A stretch of DNA of 64,000 bases from NCBI RefSeq assembly GCF_023023025.1, contig NZ_CP095481.1, positions 8,941,001 to 9,005,000 on the forward strand, in the 5' to 3' direction. Below the pieces are notes generated by a model. It was not told the DNA's origin, made no database searches, and saw only the letters and a program-made list of their open reading frames with translations. Below, one piece after another: positions 52,523 through 60,161 of the stretch. Position numbers and translations under genes: made by a program. Position 1 is the first letter of the stretch; each line of letters begins with the position of its first letter. Source of the DNA: Amycolatopsis sp. WQ 127309 (GTDB taxonomy: Bacteria; Actinomycetota; Actinomycetes; Mycobacteriales; Pseudonocardiaceae).

Positions 52523-52993
52523 ATGACCATCCCCGCCACCATCACCACGCCCGCCCAGGCCGTCGAGATCGAGAAGGCCACCGCCGGCAGGCTGTCGTCC
52601 ACGCAGGGCACCACCACCATCGCCGACACCGTCGTGGCGAAGGTCGCCGGTCTGGCCGCTCGCGAGGTTTCCGGCGTCCACGCCCTCGGCGGCGGCGCGG
52701 CCCGCGCGTTCGGCGCGATCCGCGAGCGCATCGCCGGCGCGTCCGCCTCGGTCTCCCAAGGCGTCTCGGTCGAGGTCGGCGACACCCAGGCCGCCGTGGA
52801 CCTGCAGATCCTCGTCGAGTACGGCGTGTCCATCGCCGACCTCTCCCGCTCGGTCCGCACCAACGTCATCTCGGCCATCGAGCAGACCACCGGCCTGGAC
52901 GTCGTCGAGGTGAACATCAACGTCTCCGACGTCCACATCCCCGGGCAGGACGAGGACGACACCACCCCGGCCGAGACCGGCCGAGTGCTGTGA
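52523..52993 (+). CDS. Asp23/Gls24-family envelope-stress protein (1)
   Basis: The product is a 156-residue protein with an Asp23 domain: GTTTIADTVVAKVAGLAAREVSGVHALGGGAARAFGAIRERI, then VSVEVGDTQAAVDLQILVEYGVSIADLSRSVRTNVISAIEQTTGLDVVEVNINVSDVHI. In Staphylococcus Asp23 forms a layer under the membrane via AmaP. Here the N- and C-termini carry short acidic extensions. ATG 52523 has GAAGGAC upstream. It overlaps the next gene (GTGA). Confidence 0.92.
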   Translation: MTIPATITTPAQAVEIEKATAGRLSSTQGTTTIADTVVAKVAGLAAREVSGVHALGGGAARAFGAIRERIAGASASVSQGVSVEVGDTQAAVDLQILVEYGVSIADLSRSVRTNVISAIEQTTGLDVVEVNINVSDVHIPGQDEDDTTPAETGRVL

Positions 52994-53355
52994 CCGCGGG
53001 CGTCGAGATCGACGCCGACCGCATCGCCGCCGCCGTGACGGCCCTCCCGTCCGTAGCGGGCCTGCACAGCGGCCGGTTCGGCGAGATCGCCACCCTGCTC
53101 CCCGGCCGGCGCGTCCCCGGGGTCCGGGCCCGGCCCGACGAGATCACCATCGGCGTCACCGGCCGTTACCCGGCCACCGTCGCCGAGATCGGCGCGGCCG
53201 TCCGGGCCGCCGTCGGACCGGCCGACCGGCCGGTGCACGTCCGGATCGGCGACATGGCGCCACCCGCCACGGTCGTGGTGACCATCGACGCGCCCGGCGT
53301 CACGTCCCCGCTCCCCCTCGGCGATCCCTTCACCACAGCAAGGAGAAACCCATGA
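52990..53355 (+). CDS. Asp23-related protein
   Basis: The product has 121 residues: DADRIAAAVTALPSVAGLHSGRFGEIATLLPGRRVPGVRARPDEITIGVTGRYPATVAEIGAAVRAAV. This resembles a shortened Asp23 domain that in actinobacteria accompanies the true Asp23 genes. GTG 52990 overlaps the previous stop, and its own end overlaps the following ATG. It probably works with the flanking Asp23 proteins. Confidence 0.8.
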   Translation: MTAGVEIDADRIAAAVTALPSVAGLHSGRFGEIATLLPGRRVPGVRARPDEITIGVTGRYPATVAEIGAAVRAAVGPADRPVHVRIGDMAPPATVVVTIDAPGVTSPLPLGDPFTTARRNP

Positions 53356-53528
53356 CCCACACCCAGCTGGGCCTGCTCACCGGCCTCGCGCTCGGGTTCG
53401 CCGCCGCGTTCGGCGGCCTCGGCGTCTTCCTGGTCGTCCTGGTCCTCGGCGCCCTCGGGCTGATCGCCGGGCGCGTGCTCGACGGCAAGCTCGACCTGTC
53501 GCAGCTCAGCGGCCGCGACCGGGGCTGA
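53352..53528 (+). CDS. DUF2273-like small membrane protein
   Basis: This is a 58-residue peptide: MTHTQLGLLTGLALGFAAAF, then GLGVFLVVLVLGALGLIAGRVLDGKLDLSQL. Two membrane segments are separated by a GG hairpin. In Firmicutes and actinobacteria such a peptide (DUF2273) is regularly found beside Asp23 and AmaP. ATG 53352 has AAGGAGAAACC upstream and overlaps the preceding gene end. Confidence 0.88.
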   Translation: MTHTQLGLLTGLALGFAAAFGGLGVFLVVLVLGALGLIAGRVLDGKLDLSQLSGRDRG

Positions 53529-53534
53529 GCCACG

Positions 53535-53933
53535 ATGACGACCACCGTGCCGAGAGCCACACCGCGAACGGACGGCCTGGAAGAGCGGGGCCGGCTCACC
53601 ATCTCCGACACCACCGTCGAACGGATCGCGGCGCACGCCGTGACCGAGGTCGAGGGCGTCGGCGGCGCCGCGAGCCGCGTGCTCGGCGTAGCCGTGGGCG
53701 GTGAAAACCCGGGCACCACCGCCAAGGTCACCGCGAAGGTCAGCGGCGGCACCGCCGCGCTCGACGTCCGGTTGTCCGTCGCCTACCCCGCCTCGGTCGG
53801 TGAGACCACCGGCAACGCCCGCCGGCACCTGATGCGCCGCGTCGGCGAGTTCACCGGCCTCTCGGTGTCCCGAGTGGACATCACCGTCACCGCACTGCGT
53901 TCCGCGACCACCGAGACGAGGAGGGTTCGATGA
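53535..53933 (+). CDS. Asp23/Gls24-family envelope-stress protein (2)
   Basis: The product is a 132-residue second Asp23 protein: GRLTISDTTVERIAAHAVTEVEGVGGAASRVLGVAVG, then ALDVRLSVAYPASVGETTGNARRHLMRRVGEFTGLSVSRVDITVTALR. It is more basic at the C-terminus (TTETRRVR) than the first copy. Stop and the next start overlap (ATGA). The two Asp23 proteins may co-polymerise. Confidence 0.92.
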   Translation: MTTTVPRATPRTDGLEERGRLTISDTTVERIAAHAVTEVEGVGGAASRVLGVAVGGENPGTTAKVTAKVSGGTAALDVRLSVAYPASVGETTGNARRHLMRRVGEFTGLSVSRVDITVTALRSATTETRRVR

Positions 53934-54457
53934 AACGCCGGACCCGCCGCGGTGTTCCCGCGACCCTCACCGCGGTCGTCCTGCTCGCCGCGTGCGTGGT
54001 GGTCGCCGTGGTCGCCATCCAGATGATCGCCGGTGCGACCCCCTGGCTGAGTTACCCGTCCGTCGCCCGCACCCTGCACGACGCCCACTGGAACGACCCG
54101 GTTCCCGCCGTCGCGGGCGGAGTTTCCGCGTTGCTGGGCGTGATCCTGCTGCTGGCGGCGATGCTGCCGGGCAGGCTCACCGTGCTGCCGCTGGAGGGTG
54201 AAGTGGACTCCGGTGCCTCGCGGCGCAGCTACCGCTCGACCCTGCGCAGCGCGGCGTCCACAGTGGATGGTGTGTCCAGAGCGAGGGTGAAGCTGCGTCG
54301 TCGCAGCATCTCCGCCGAGGTGACCACGGGGCGTACGAACACCGACGGCCTCGCCGACGCCGTCAGCCGCGCGATCGAGCGCCGGCTCGACCAGCTCACC
54401 CCCGTCGCCCGCCCGGCCGTCAGGGTCCGGGTGCACGCCGCCAGGAGCACGTCATGA
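53930..54457 (+). CDS. DUF6286-like membrane protein
   Basis: The product has 175 residues. Two spans (about residues 12-34 and 62-80) precede a soluble C-terminal domain: SYRSTLRSAASTVDGVSRARVKLRRRSISAEVTTGRTNTDGLADAVSRAIERRLDQLTPVARPAVRVRVHA. This pattern of an alkaline-shock-type beta-alpha domain behind membrane spans is seen in the DUF6286 family next to Asp23. It overlaps genes on both sides. Confidence 0.85.
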   Translation: MKRRTRRGVPATLTAVVLLAACVVVAVVAIQMIAGATPWLSYPSVARTLHDAHWNDPVPAVAGGVSALLGVILLLAAMLPGRLTVLPLEGEVDSGASRRSYRSTLRSAASTVDGVSRARVKLRRRSISAEVTTGRTNTDGLADAVSRAIERRLDQLTPVARPAVRVRVHAARSTS

Positions 54458-55053
54458 CCAACCGTCCCGCGGCCCTCAACCGCGCTCTGCTCGCGTTCGT
54501 CGGCTCAGTGCTCCTCGCAGCCGGCGCGTTCGCCGTGTTGACGCACTTCGGCACGCTCCCGGCGCCCGATCGGGGTTCCGCGCTCGTACCCGGCCCCGCG
54601 AACCCGCCGACCTGGGCCCTGTACGTGATCACCGCGGTCGCTGTCGTCCTCGGCTTCGCGCTGCTGCGCTGGCTCGCCGCGCAGCTGGTCCGCAAGCCCA
54701 AGACCCATTCGTGGCGCTGGGAAGCCGCCTCGGAGTCCGGCCGCACCGAACTGGCCGCGAGCGCCGCGGCCGAGCCGTTCGTCGACGAGGTCAAGTCCTA
54801 CCCAGGTGTGCACGCCGCCCACGCCACCCTCGCCGGAACGCGCGACACCCCGGCGTTGGCGCTGGTCATCAGCGCCGAGCACGACGGCGACCTCACGACG
54901 ATCCGCCACCGGCTCGAGATCGAGGGTCTCCCCCGGTTGCGGCAGGCCCTCGATCTCGAGGCCCTGCCGGTGACCGTCGAGTTCCGCTTCTCCACCAAGA
55001 ACGGTGCCCGCACTGGCGAACGGCGGACGACCTTGCCAGAATTCACGTCATGA
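54454..55053 (+). CDS. AmaP-like membrane anchor
   Basis: The product has 199 residues with spans at about residues 12-30 (ALLAFVGSVLLAAGAFAVLT) and 52-72 (ALYVITAVAVVLGFALLRWL). A cytoplasmic domain follows (VDEVKSYPGVHAAHATLAGTRDTPALALVISAEHDGDLTTIRHRLEIEGLPRLRQALDLEALPVTVEFRF). This is the arrangement of AmaP, the anchor for Asp23 in staphylococci. Its last codon overlaps the CheB gene start. Confidence 0.85.
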   Translation: MTNRPAALNRALLAFVGSVLLAAGAFAVLTHFGTLPAPDRGSALVPGPANPPTWALYVITAVAVVLGFALLRWLAAQLVRKPKTHSWRWEAASESGRTELAASAAAEPFVDEVKSYPGVHAAHATLAGTRDTPALALVISAEHDGDLTTIRHRLEIEGLPRLRQALDLEALPVTVEFRFSTKNGARTGERRTTLPEFTS

Positions 55054-55718
55054 GCCCGGCCGAGCCGACCCGAAACCCCGTTGCCGGGCCGCGCGGATCG
55101 CCCGGCACGCCAGTGCCCGGTTCCGGCCCCGACCCGTTCGCGCTGCGATTCCCGGTGGTCGCCTTGGTCACGTCCGCAGGAGGCCTGGACGCCCTCACCC
55201 AGGTGCTCGCCCCGCTGCCCGCCGACCTGCCCGCCGCGGTGATCGTCGCCCAGCACCAAAGCCCCGACCGCGCCAGCGAGCTCACCGAAATCCTGCGCCG
55301 ACGAACCGCGCTTCCCGTCCGCCAAGGCCGCGACAACGACGAGCTCACCCCCGGTACCGTGCTCGTCGCTCCCGCCGCGCACCACGTGCTGGTCACTCCG
55401 CACGCCCGTATCGGCCTGCTCGACGTCGGGCGGCTGCCACCGGCCCGCCCCTCCCTCGACCTCCTGCTCGCCACCCTCGCCGTCACCTGCGGCCCCCGGG
55501 CTCTCGCCGTCGTCCTCACCGGCCGGGGTACCGACGCCCAGGCCGGAATCCGAGCCGTCAGCCACTGCGGTGGCACCGTCTTCGCGCAGGACCACGCTTC
55601 GTCCGCGCACTTCGGCATGCCCGGCGCCGCCATCGACACCGACCTCGTCCACGACGTCCTCGACCTCGCCGACATCGCCGCCGCCATCCGGACGCACGTC
55701 GCGCACCACCGGCGTTGA
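55050..55718 (+). CDS. Stand-alone CheB-type methylesterase
   Basis: The product has 222 residues and consists only of the CheB catalytic domain; the receiver domain of chemotaxis CheB is absent. Residues of the triad are visible: Ser42 (VTSAGGLDAL), His69 (AQHQSPDR) and Asp162 (LTGRGTDAQAGI). The block FGMPGAAI is also present. ATG 55050 overlaps the AmaP-like stop (ATGA), so it is made together with the Asp23 operon. No CheR or chemoreceptor gene is in the window. Target methyl-esters are unknown. Confidence 0.9.
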   Translation: MSPAEPTRNPVAGPRGSPGTPVPGSGPDPFALRFPVVALVTSAGGLDALTQVLAPLPADLPAAVIVAQHQSPDRASELTEILRRRTALPVRQGRDNDELTPGTVLVAPAAHHVLVTPHARIGLLDVGRLPPARPSLDLLLATLAVTCGPRALAVVLTGRGTDAQAGIRAVSHCGGTVFAQDHASSAHFGMPGAAIDTDLVHDVLDLADIAAAIRTHVAHHRR

Positions 55719-55869
55719 GCACACCCGTGTCGTGGACCTCACAACCAGGCCGGGGCGTTCCGCGTAACGGGCTTCGCGCCGGGTAGCCACCGCTCAGGAT
55801 CGTCGGGACCGGCGGCGACACGGCGCGGAAGAAGACCATGACGAGAACGACCAGCTCATCCCTCGGTGG

Positions 55870-56260
55870 GACGATGAGCGGACTGGGCACGCCGGCGCCG
55901 GCGACCTCACGGCTGCCCGCAGTGCTCGCGCGAGACTTCTGGGCCGGACCGGTTCTCGAATCGACCCCCGGGCACTACGTCACCGGCGTCACCCACGGGA
56001 TGTTCGGCGCACGCCTGCCTGCGGCCGGTCGAGGGCCGGGCGATGAGATGACCGGTCGACTGGTCGTCCCCTTGCACGGCCTGGCCGGTGCCCGTCACCG
56101 GCATCGTCCTCATCGGACATTCCATGGGCGGCCTGGTCGCCAGAAGCGCGCTGTACCAAGCACAAGAGCAACTCGTGTCTTGGCTTCCTCGGGTGACAGG
56201 GCTCGTGTGCCTGAGTACCCCGCGCAACGGCGCGCCATCGGAACGACGCGTCGCCCGTCC
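55870..56260 (+). pseudogene. Decayed alpha/beta hydrolase (lipase/PGAP1-like)
   Basis: In one frame the start is readable (VLARDFWAGPVLESTPGHYVTGVTHGMFGARLPAAG). In another frame the nucleophile elbow is readable (GIVLIGHSMGGLVARSALYQAQEQLVSWLPRVTGLVCLSTPRNGAP). The region between, and everything after about 56240, is lost. The elbow GHSMGG is intact, but the gene is broken by frameshift and truncation. Confidence 0.6.
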
Positions 56261-56467
56261 TCGTGTCTCCTGTCACGGCAGACGACCTGCCCGGCAAGGC
56301 CGTACAGGCTGACCACTCAGCGTCATCCCGCATCGGATGCCGAACCGGGCGAAGGACGTTATTCTGGGTTCTACCCACGCCGGGAGGGCCCAGCCCCTGC
56401 ACTCGCGACGATCATCGTCGACAGCTGACGCGTTCCGCACGCGTAGTCAGCGCTTCAGGAGCTGCTC

Positions 56468-56854
56468 GTGGATCGTTCCGGAAATCGTCATCTCTGTTCG
56501 GCGAACGCCCCGCCCGAAGGCGCTTCGTCGCTCCGGCTCCAGACCGAACACCTGCCCTGCGCAGTAGTGCTCACCGTCGGCGGTGACATCGATCTGTCGG
56601 GCATCGGTGCGCTCAGCACGGCTCTTGCCGAGGCGATCCTGCAGGAATCGCCACTGCTCGTCGTGGACCTCACCCCGGCCCGGTTCCTGTCCTGTGGCGG
56701 AATCTCAGTCCTCGTCGCCGCTCATCACCTGACGAGCGACGAGACGCGCCTGGTCGTCGTCGCTTCGTCGCGGGCGACTTGGCGCCCCCTTCGCCTGACG
56801 GGCGTCGATCGGCTCCTCAGCGTGCACGACGACCTGCAAGACGCGCTGCGATAG
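56468..56854 (+). CDS. STAS-domain protein (anti-sigma antagonist-like) 1
   Basis: The product is a 128-residue STAS domain: TEHLPCAVVLTVGGDIDLSGIGALSTALAEAILQESPLLVVDLTPARFLSCGGISVLVAAHH. In typical antagonists the phosphorylated loop reads D-S-S-G; here it is S-C-G-G, so the acceptor serine seems replaced. This suggests a protein not controlled by a SpoIIAB-type kinase, or a non-phosphorylatable variant. GTG 56468 has CAGGAG upstream. Confidence 0.87.
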   Translation: MDRSGNRHLCSANAPPEGASSLRLQTEHLPCAVVLTVGGDIDLSGIGALSTALAEAILQESPLLVVDLTPARFLSCGGISVLVAAHHLTSDETRLVVVASSRATWRPLRLTGVDRLLSVHDDLQDALR

Positions 56855-56989
56855 CCGAAGGGATCACTCGCCTGGCCGAAAGCGACGCGTCGCCGGATGT
56901 TCTAGCCTGACACCCTCGCCCTGGACCCCGGCGATCGTGACGTGCCCGCAAGGCGAGCATCGAATCCTGGCGGGGAAAGAAGGACTGCC

Positions 56990-57208
56990 GTGGCCGATGG
57001 AGATGTGCACACCTACTACGAGAACGGCACCTGGAAGAACCGCATCGAAGGCGGCGTCAGAGCGTCCAACGTGGTGCGCCGCCGGACCGACGCCGTTCTC
57101 GCCGGGCGATCGATGGCCCGGAAGCGGCGGGTCGACCACCTCATCCACGCCCCGGACGGACCCGTCGAATCGGCGAAGACGTTTCGCATCGTTGCGCGAA
57201 GTGGCTAG
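56990..57208 (+). CDS. DUF2188-like small protein
   Basis: The product has 72 residues: VADGDVHTYYENGTWKNRIEGGVRASNVVRRRTDAVLAGRSMARKRRVDHLIHAPDG. This matches DUF2188 (H-x-x-x-x-x-G-x-W-x-x-K/N, then A-x-x-x-G-R-x-x-A-R). The role is unknown; many members appear in stress loci. GTG 56990 has AAGGAC upstream; an earlier in-frame ATG (56942) is less likely. Confidence 0.8.
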   Translation: MADGDVHTYYENGTWKNRIEGGVRASNVVRRRTDAVLAGRSMARKRRVDHLIHAPDGPVESAKTFRIVARSG

Positions 57209-57235
57209 CAGTCCCACAACCGTCAAGAGGAAATC

Positions 57236-57415
57236 ATGCCGAACCGCGTACTCATCGCCCAAGACACCGAACCGATCCCGTGCGAGGCGTGCGGCCAACG
57301 CGCCCTGTACGTGGCCCGCCTGGTGACGAACGACGGCGCCACGATCGGCCAGACCATGGTGTGCACCGCCTGCCGCCGACACCGCGCCGAGGCCTCCGCT
57401 GCCGCGACGCGGTAG
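57236..57415 (+). CDS. Small CxxC zinc-ribbon protein
   Basis: This is a 59-residue protein with two CxxC pairs: PCEACGQRALYV (Cys16, Cys19) and TMVCTACRRHR (about residues 43 and 46). They could bind one zinc ion. ATG 57236 has AAGAGGAAATC upstream. It lies 27 bases after the DUF2188 gene, same strand, so they probably form one unit. Family unknown. Confidence 0.72.
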   Translation: MPNRVLIAQDTEPIPCEACGQRALYVARLVTNDGATIGQTMVCTACRRHRAEASAAATR

Positions 57416-57669
57416 CCCGGCAGCCGCGGAGCCCGGTCGGCTTCGGGATGTCCCGGCCGAACGTTTCCCACGTCACGGCCTCGGGCTCGGGGCCGCCGCG
57501 GACTTCGGTGTCGAGCGCGTCGACGGCCGACGCACTACCGACGCGGTTGATTGTGACCACTCGCCCGGCTACCGTGGCCTCACGTGGCTGAGCTGAAAGC
57601 CTCTGTCATGCTTTCGTCCGGCCCAGCCCCCGCCGTCGGCAGCTTCGAGCTCGAACGTCGGGACGCCTG

Positions 57670-58038
57670 ATGACTCGGTCGGTCAACTTTGACACTCCTG
57701 CAAGTTCCGCGTTGCACCTGAAGATCAACTCGGCCCGGCCCGGTACGGCGATCGTCATGGCGCGCGGCGAGATCGACATGATGACAGCGCCGATCTTCGG
57801 CGACGCACTCGGCGCCGTCTGCCGGACCGCACCGTCGCACCTGATCGTCGACCTGAGTGACGTCGAGTTCGTGTCACTGTCCGGCATCACCGCACTGCTG
57901 GAACTGGAACGTCATTGCCGCGACGCCACCGTCGACCTTTCCGTGGTCGCTTCGCCCGTCGTTCGCCACATCCTCGAAGTGCTCGACTTGGACAAGTGGT
58001 TTCTCGTGACCGGCAACACCCATTGCAGTGTTGCCTGA
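57670..58038 (+). CDS. STAS-domain protein (anti-sigma antagonist-like) 2
   Basis: The product has 122 residues: GTAIVMARGEIDMMTAPIFGDALGAVCRTAPSHLIVDLSDVEFVSLSGITALLELERHC, a complete STAS fold. The loop reads S-L-S-G-I, so the serine directly before Gly, equivalent to the phosphorylated serine of SpoIIAA, is kept. ATG 57670 lacks a strong ribosome site. A partner kinase or sigma factor is not in the window. Confidence 0.88.
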   Translation: MTRSVNFDTPASSALHLKINSARPGTAIVMARGEIDMMTAPIFGDALGAVCRTAPSHLIVDLSDVEFVSLSGITALLELERHCRDATVDLSVVASPVVRHILEVLDLDKWFLVTGNTHCSVA

Positions 58039-58054
58039 CGGAAGGCCTAGTCGA

Positions 58055-58843
58055 ATGCCCCGGAACACGACCAAGCCGCAGGGGACGATGTCGGTCCAGG
58101 TCGCCGAAGATCTCCGAGTGGTCACGAGAGACAGCCGGTGGGCCGCGGGTGAGGCCCACTACCTCTACCACGAGATCTTCACGCACGACGACTACCTGCT
58201 CGATCTGCCGGAACTGCGGCCGGACGCGGTTGTCGTGGACGCGGGCGCGAACATCGGCATGTTCGCGCTCCGCATCATCCGAGCGTGCCCGGCGGCCCAG
58301 CTCACTCTGGTCGAACCCGTTCCCGCGACGTGCTGCCTGCTGCGTGCCAACACCGCCGACATCGACGCGGAAGGTCTGCGCGTCTTCGAGACGGCACTCG
58401 GCGAACACCGCGGCCGTACCGTGCTGACCGCCTACGAGCACCTGACGGCGAATTCGACGGGGCGACCGCAGGAGAAACCGTCTCAGTGGGTGGCAGACAT
58501 GCGGAAGACACAGGAAAATCCGCGCCTGGCCGACGAAATGCTGAGCACCACCTTGGTCGAGGTCGACGTGGTGCGGTTGTCCACCGTGCTGCCGTCGACC
58601 CCGGCACGGATAGATCTGGTGAAGATCGACGTGGAAGGCGCCGAACTGGAAGTGCTGCAAGGCATCGACGAGCCCGACTGGCCACGGATCGACGCGATCG
58701 TCGTCGAAGTGCACGACGTCGACGACCGCCTTCCGGCGATCGAGCGGCTGCTCCTGCGGCACGGGTTTTCCTGCACGGTACGGGTTCCGGCGATGATGTC
58801 CCCGGACCTGCGCCACCACATCGTGACCGCGCAACGGGCGTGA
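58055..58843 (+). CDS. FkbM-family methyltransferase
   Basis: The product has 262 residues with the SAM-binding motif VVVDAGANIGMFALRI near residue 62 and the FkbM signature (RIDLVKIDVEGAELEVLQGI) near residue 190. FkbM enzymes methylate hydroxyls of natural products and of surface sugars. ATG 58055 has GGAAGG upstream; ATG 58088 (MSVQVAED) is possible. It converges with the first glycosyltransferase of the following cluster and may modify its glycan. Confidence 0.88.
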   Translation: MPRNTTKPQGTMSVQVAEDLRVVTRDSRWAAGEAHYLYHEIFTHDDYLLDLPELRPDAVVVDAGANIGMFALRIIRACPAAQLTLVEPVPATCCLLRANTADIDAEGLRVFETALGEHRGRTVLTAYEHLTANSTGRPQEKPSQWVADMRKTQENPRLADEMLSTTLVEVDVVRLSTVLPSTPARIDLVKIDVEGAELEVLQGIDEPDWPRIDAIVVEVHDVDDRLPAIERLLLRHGFSCTVRVPAMMSPDLRHHIVTAQRA

Positions 58844-58862
58844 CCGGGCCGCCGCCGTGGGA

Positions 58863-60161
58863 TCACGGCCACGACGCGAAGAACCCGGCCAGAGTCCGGT
58901 GGTGATCACGGTCCGCACAGAGGGACAGCCGCTCCCGGCCGAAAGCACTGCCGAGAACCTCGTCGAACCCGAAGCGGCTCGCCCAGCGGCGTGCGCGGCC
59001 GACGACGCGGGTCGACCACGCCACGCCCAGCAGTTCGCCTTCCCGGACCAGATCGACGCGGCCGAGGTCGGCCCCGGCGATCAGCTCCACGGCCTGGTGG
59101 ACGGCCGACGCCGGCAGCGGTCCGTGCACGTCGATGCGGACCCGCGCCCGGCGAAGCTGGTCCTCCGTCCACTGATCCGTGCGCACGATTCCCGCGTAGG
59201 CCTCCAGCAGCCGCTCGTCGTCAACGGGGAGCCGGACGCCCAGATCGCGGTGGCTCTGACGGAGCAGCGAATGGACGGTGCGCACGACGCGGCCGAAGTC
59301 GCCACCGGCGGACACGGTGGCAAGCACGTCGAAGATGCCTCCGGGCATGGGGGCGCCCCGGGTGGCCGGTTCGGGGATCACCGCGGCCAGCCGCGCGCTC
59401 TGCAGGTCCATCACCTCGGTCCCTTCTCCCCGCGCACCCCAGTCCGGACCGTCGTGCCACGCGACCGCGGCGCGCTCGTGGACGAGGACCGCGCCCGCGT
59501 TCCACGCCCGGTAGGCGAAGTCCCAGTCCTCACCGCCGTAGCCGACGAACCGCTCGTCGAACCCGGCGAGGTCGAAGAACAGGTCCCGCCGGCACGACAG
59601 CACCGCCCCGATCACGAACCGGAAGCTGCGACCGTCGGAATGAAGAAGGTTTTCGGAGGCGGCGTAGCCATCTTGCAGCCAGGCCGGTTCGGTCAACGCG
59701 TTCGCCGCGTCGGGCTGCGCGTCGTCCGCCAGTCCGGTGAACGAGGCATGCCGGCGACGGCCCACGGCCAGCACGTCGGGACAGAGCACTATGTGACGCA
59801 CGGCCTCTTCGAGGTAGCCGGGCTCGGGCACGGTGTCGGCGTCGAGGAAGACCAGTACCTCACCGGTGCTGTGACGTGCCGCCAGGTTCCGGACCGTCCC
59901 GGCGCGGAAGCCTTGGTCGGGTTGGGCCACCACGAGGGTTTCGACGTCCGGTACGGCGAACACCGGTGTGACCGCCGAACCGTCGTCGGCCAGGACCACC
60001 TGAGAGGGCGGCAAGGTCTGGTTGCGCAGGGCCTTGGCCATCCGCGCCAGCAAGTGGTGTTGTTCGAAGTGCGTGACGATGACGGTGACGGTGGGCCGTT
60101 GTCGCGGGTAGCCGCTCAGCAGATCCCACCGGTTGTGGGGAGTCAGCACGTCGGTCAGCAC
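58863..60161 (-). CDS. GT2-type glycosyltransferase with C-terminal extension
   Basis: The product has 432 residues. The GT-A domain has VTVIVTHFEQHHLLARMAKALRNQ, DDGSAV, the DxD-type metal site FLDADTVPEPG and FVGYGGEDWDFAYRAWNAGA near residue 215. A 170-residue C-terminal region without known domain follows. The GTG start at 60161 overlaps the stop of the next upstream gene. Last gene of the minus-strand glycan operon (62211 to 58863). Confidence 0.88.
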   Translation of the reverse strand: MLTDVLTPHNRWDLLSGYPRQRPTVTVIVTHFEQHHLLARMAKALRNQTLPPSQVVLADDGSAVTPVFAVPDVETLVVAQPDQGFRAGTVRNLAARHSTGEVLVFLDADTVPEPGYLEEAVRHIVLCPDVLAVGRRRHASFTGLADDAQPDAANALTEPAWLQDGYAASENLLHSDGRSFRFVIGAVLSCRRDLFFDLAGFDERFVGYGGEDWDFAYRAWNAGAVLVHERAAVAWHDGPDWGARGEGTEVMDLQSARLAAVIPEPATRGAPMPGGIFDVLATVSAGGDFGRVVRTVHSLLRQSHRDLGVRLPVDDERLLEAYAGIVRTDQWTEDQLRRARVRIDVHGPLPASAVHQAVELIAGADLGRVDLVREGELLGVAWSTRVVGRARRWASRFGFDEVLGSAFGRERLSLCADRDHHRTLAGFFASWP

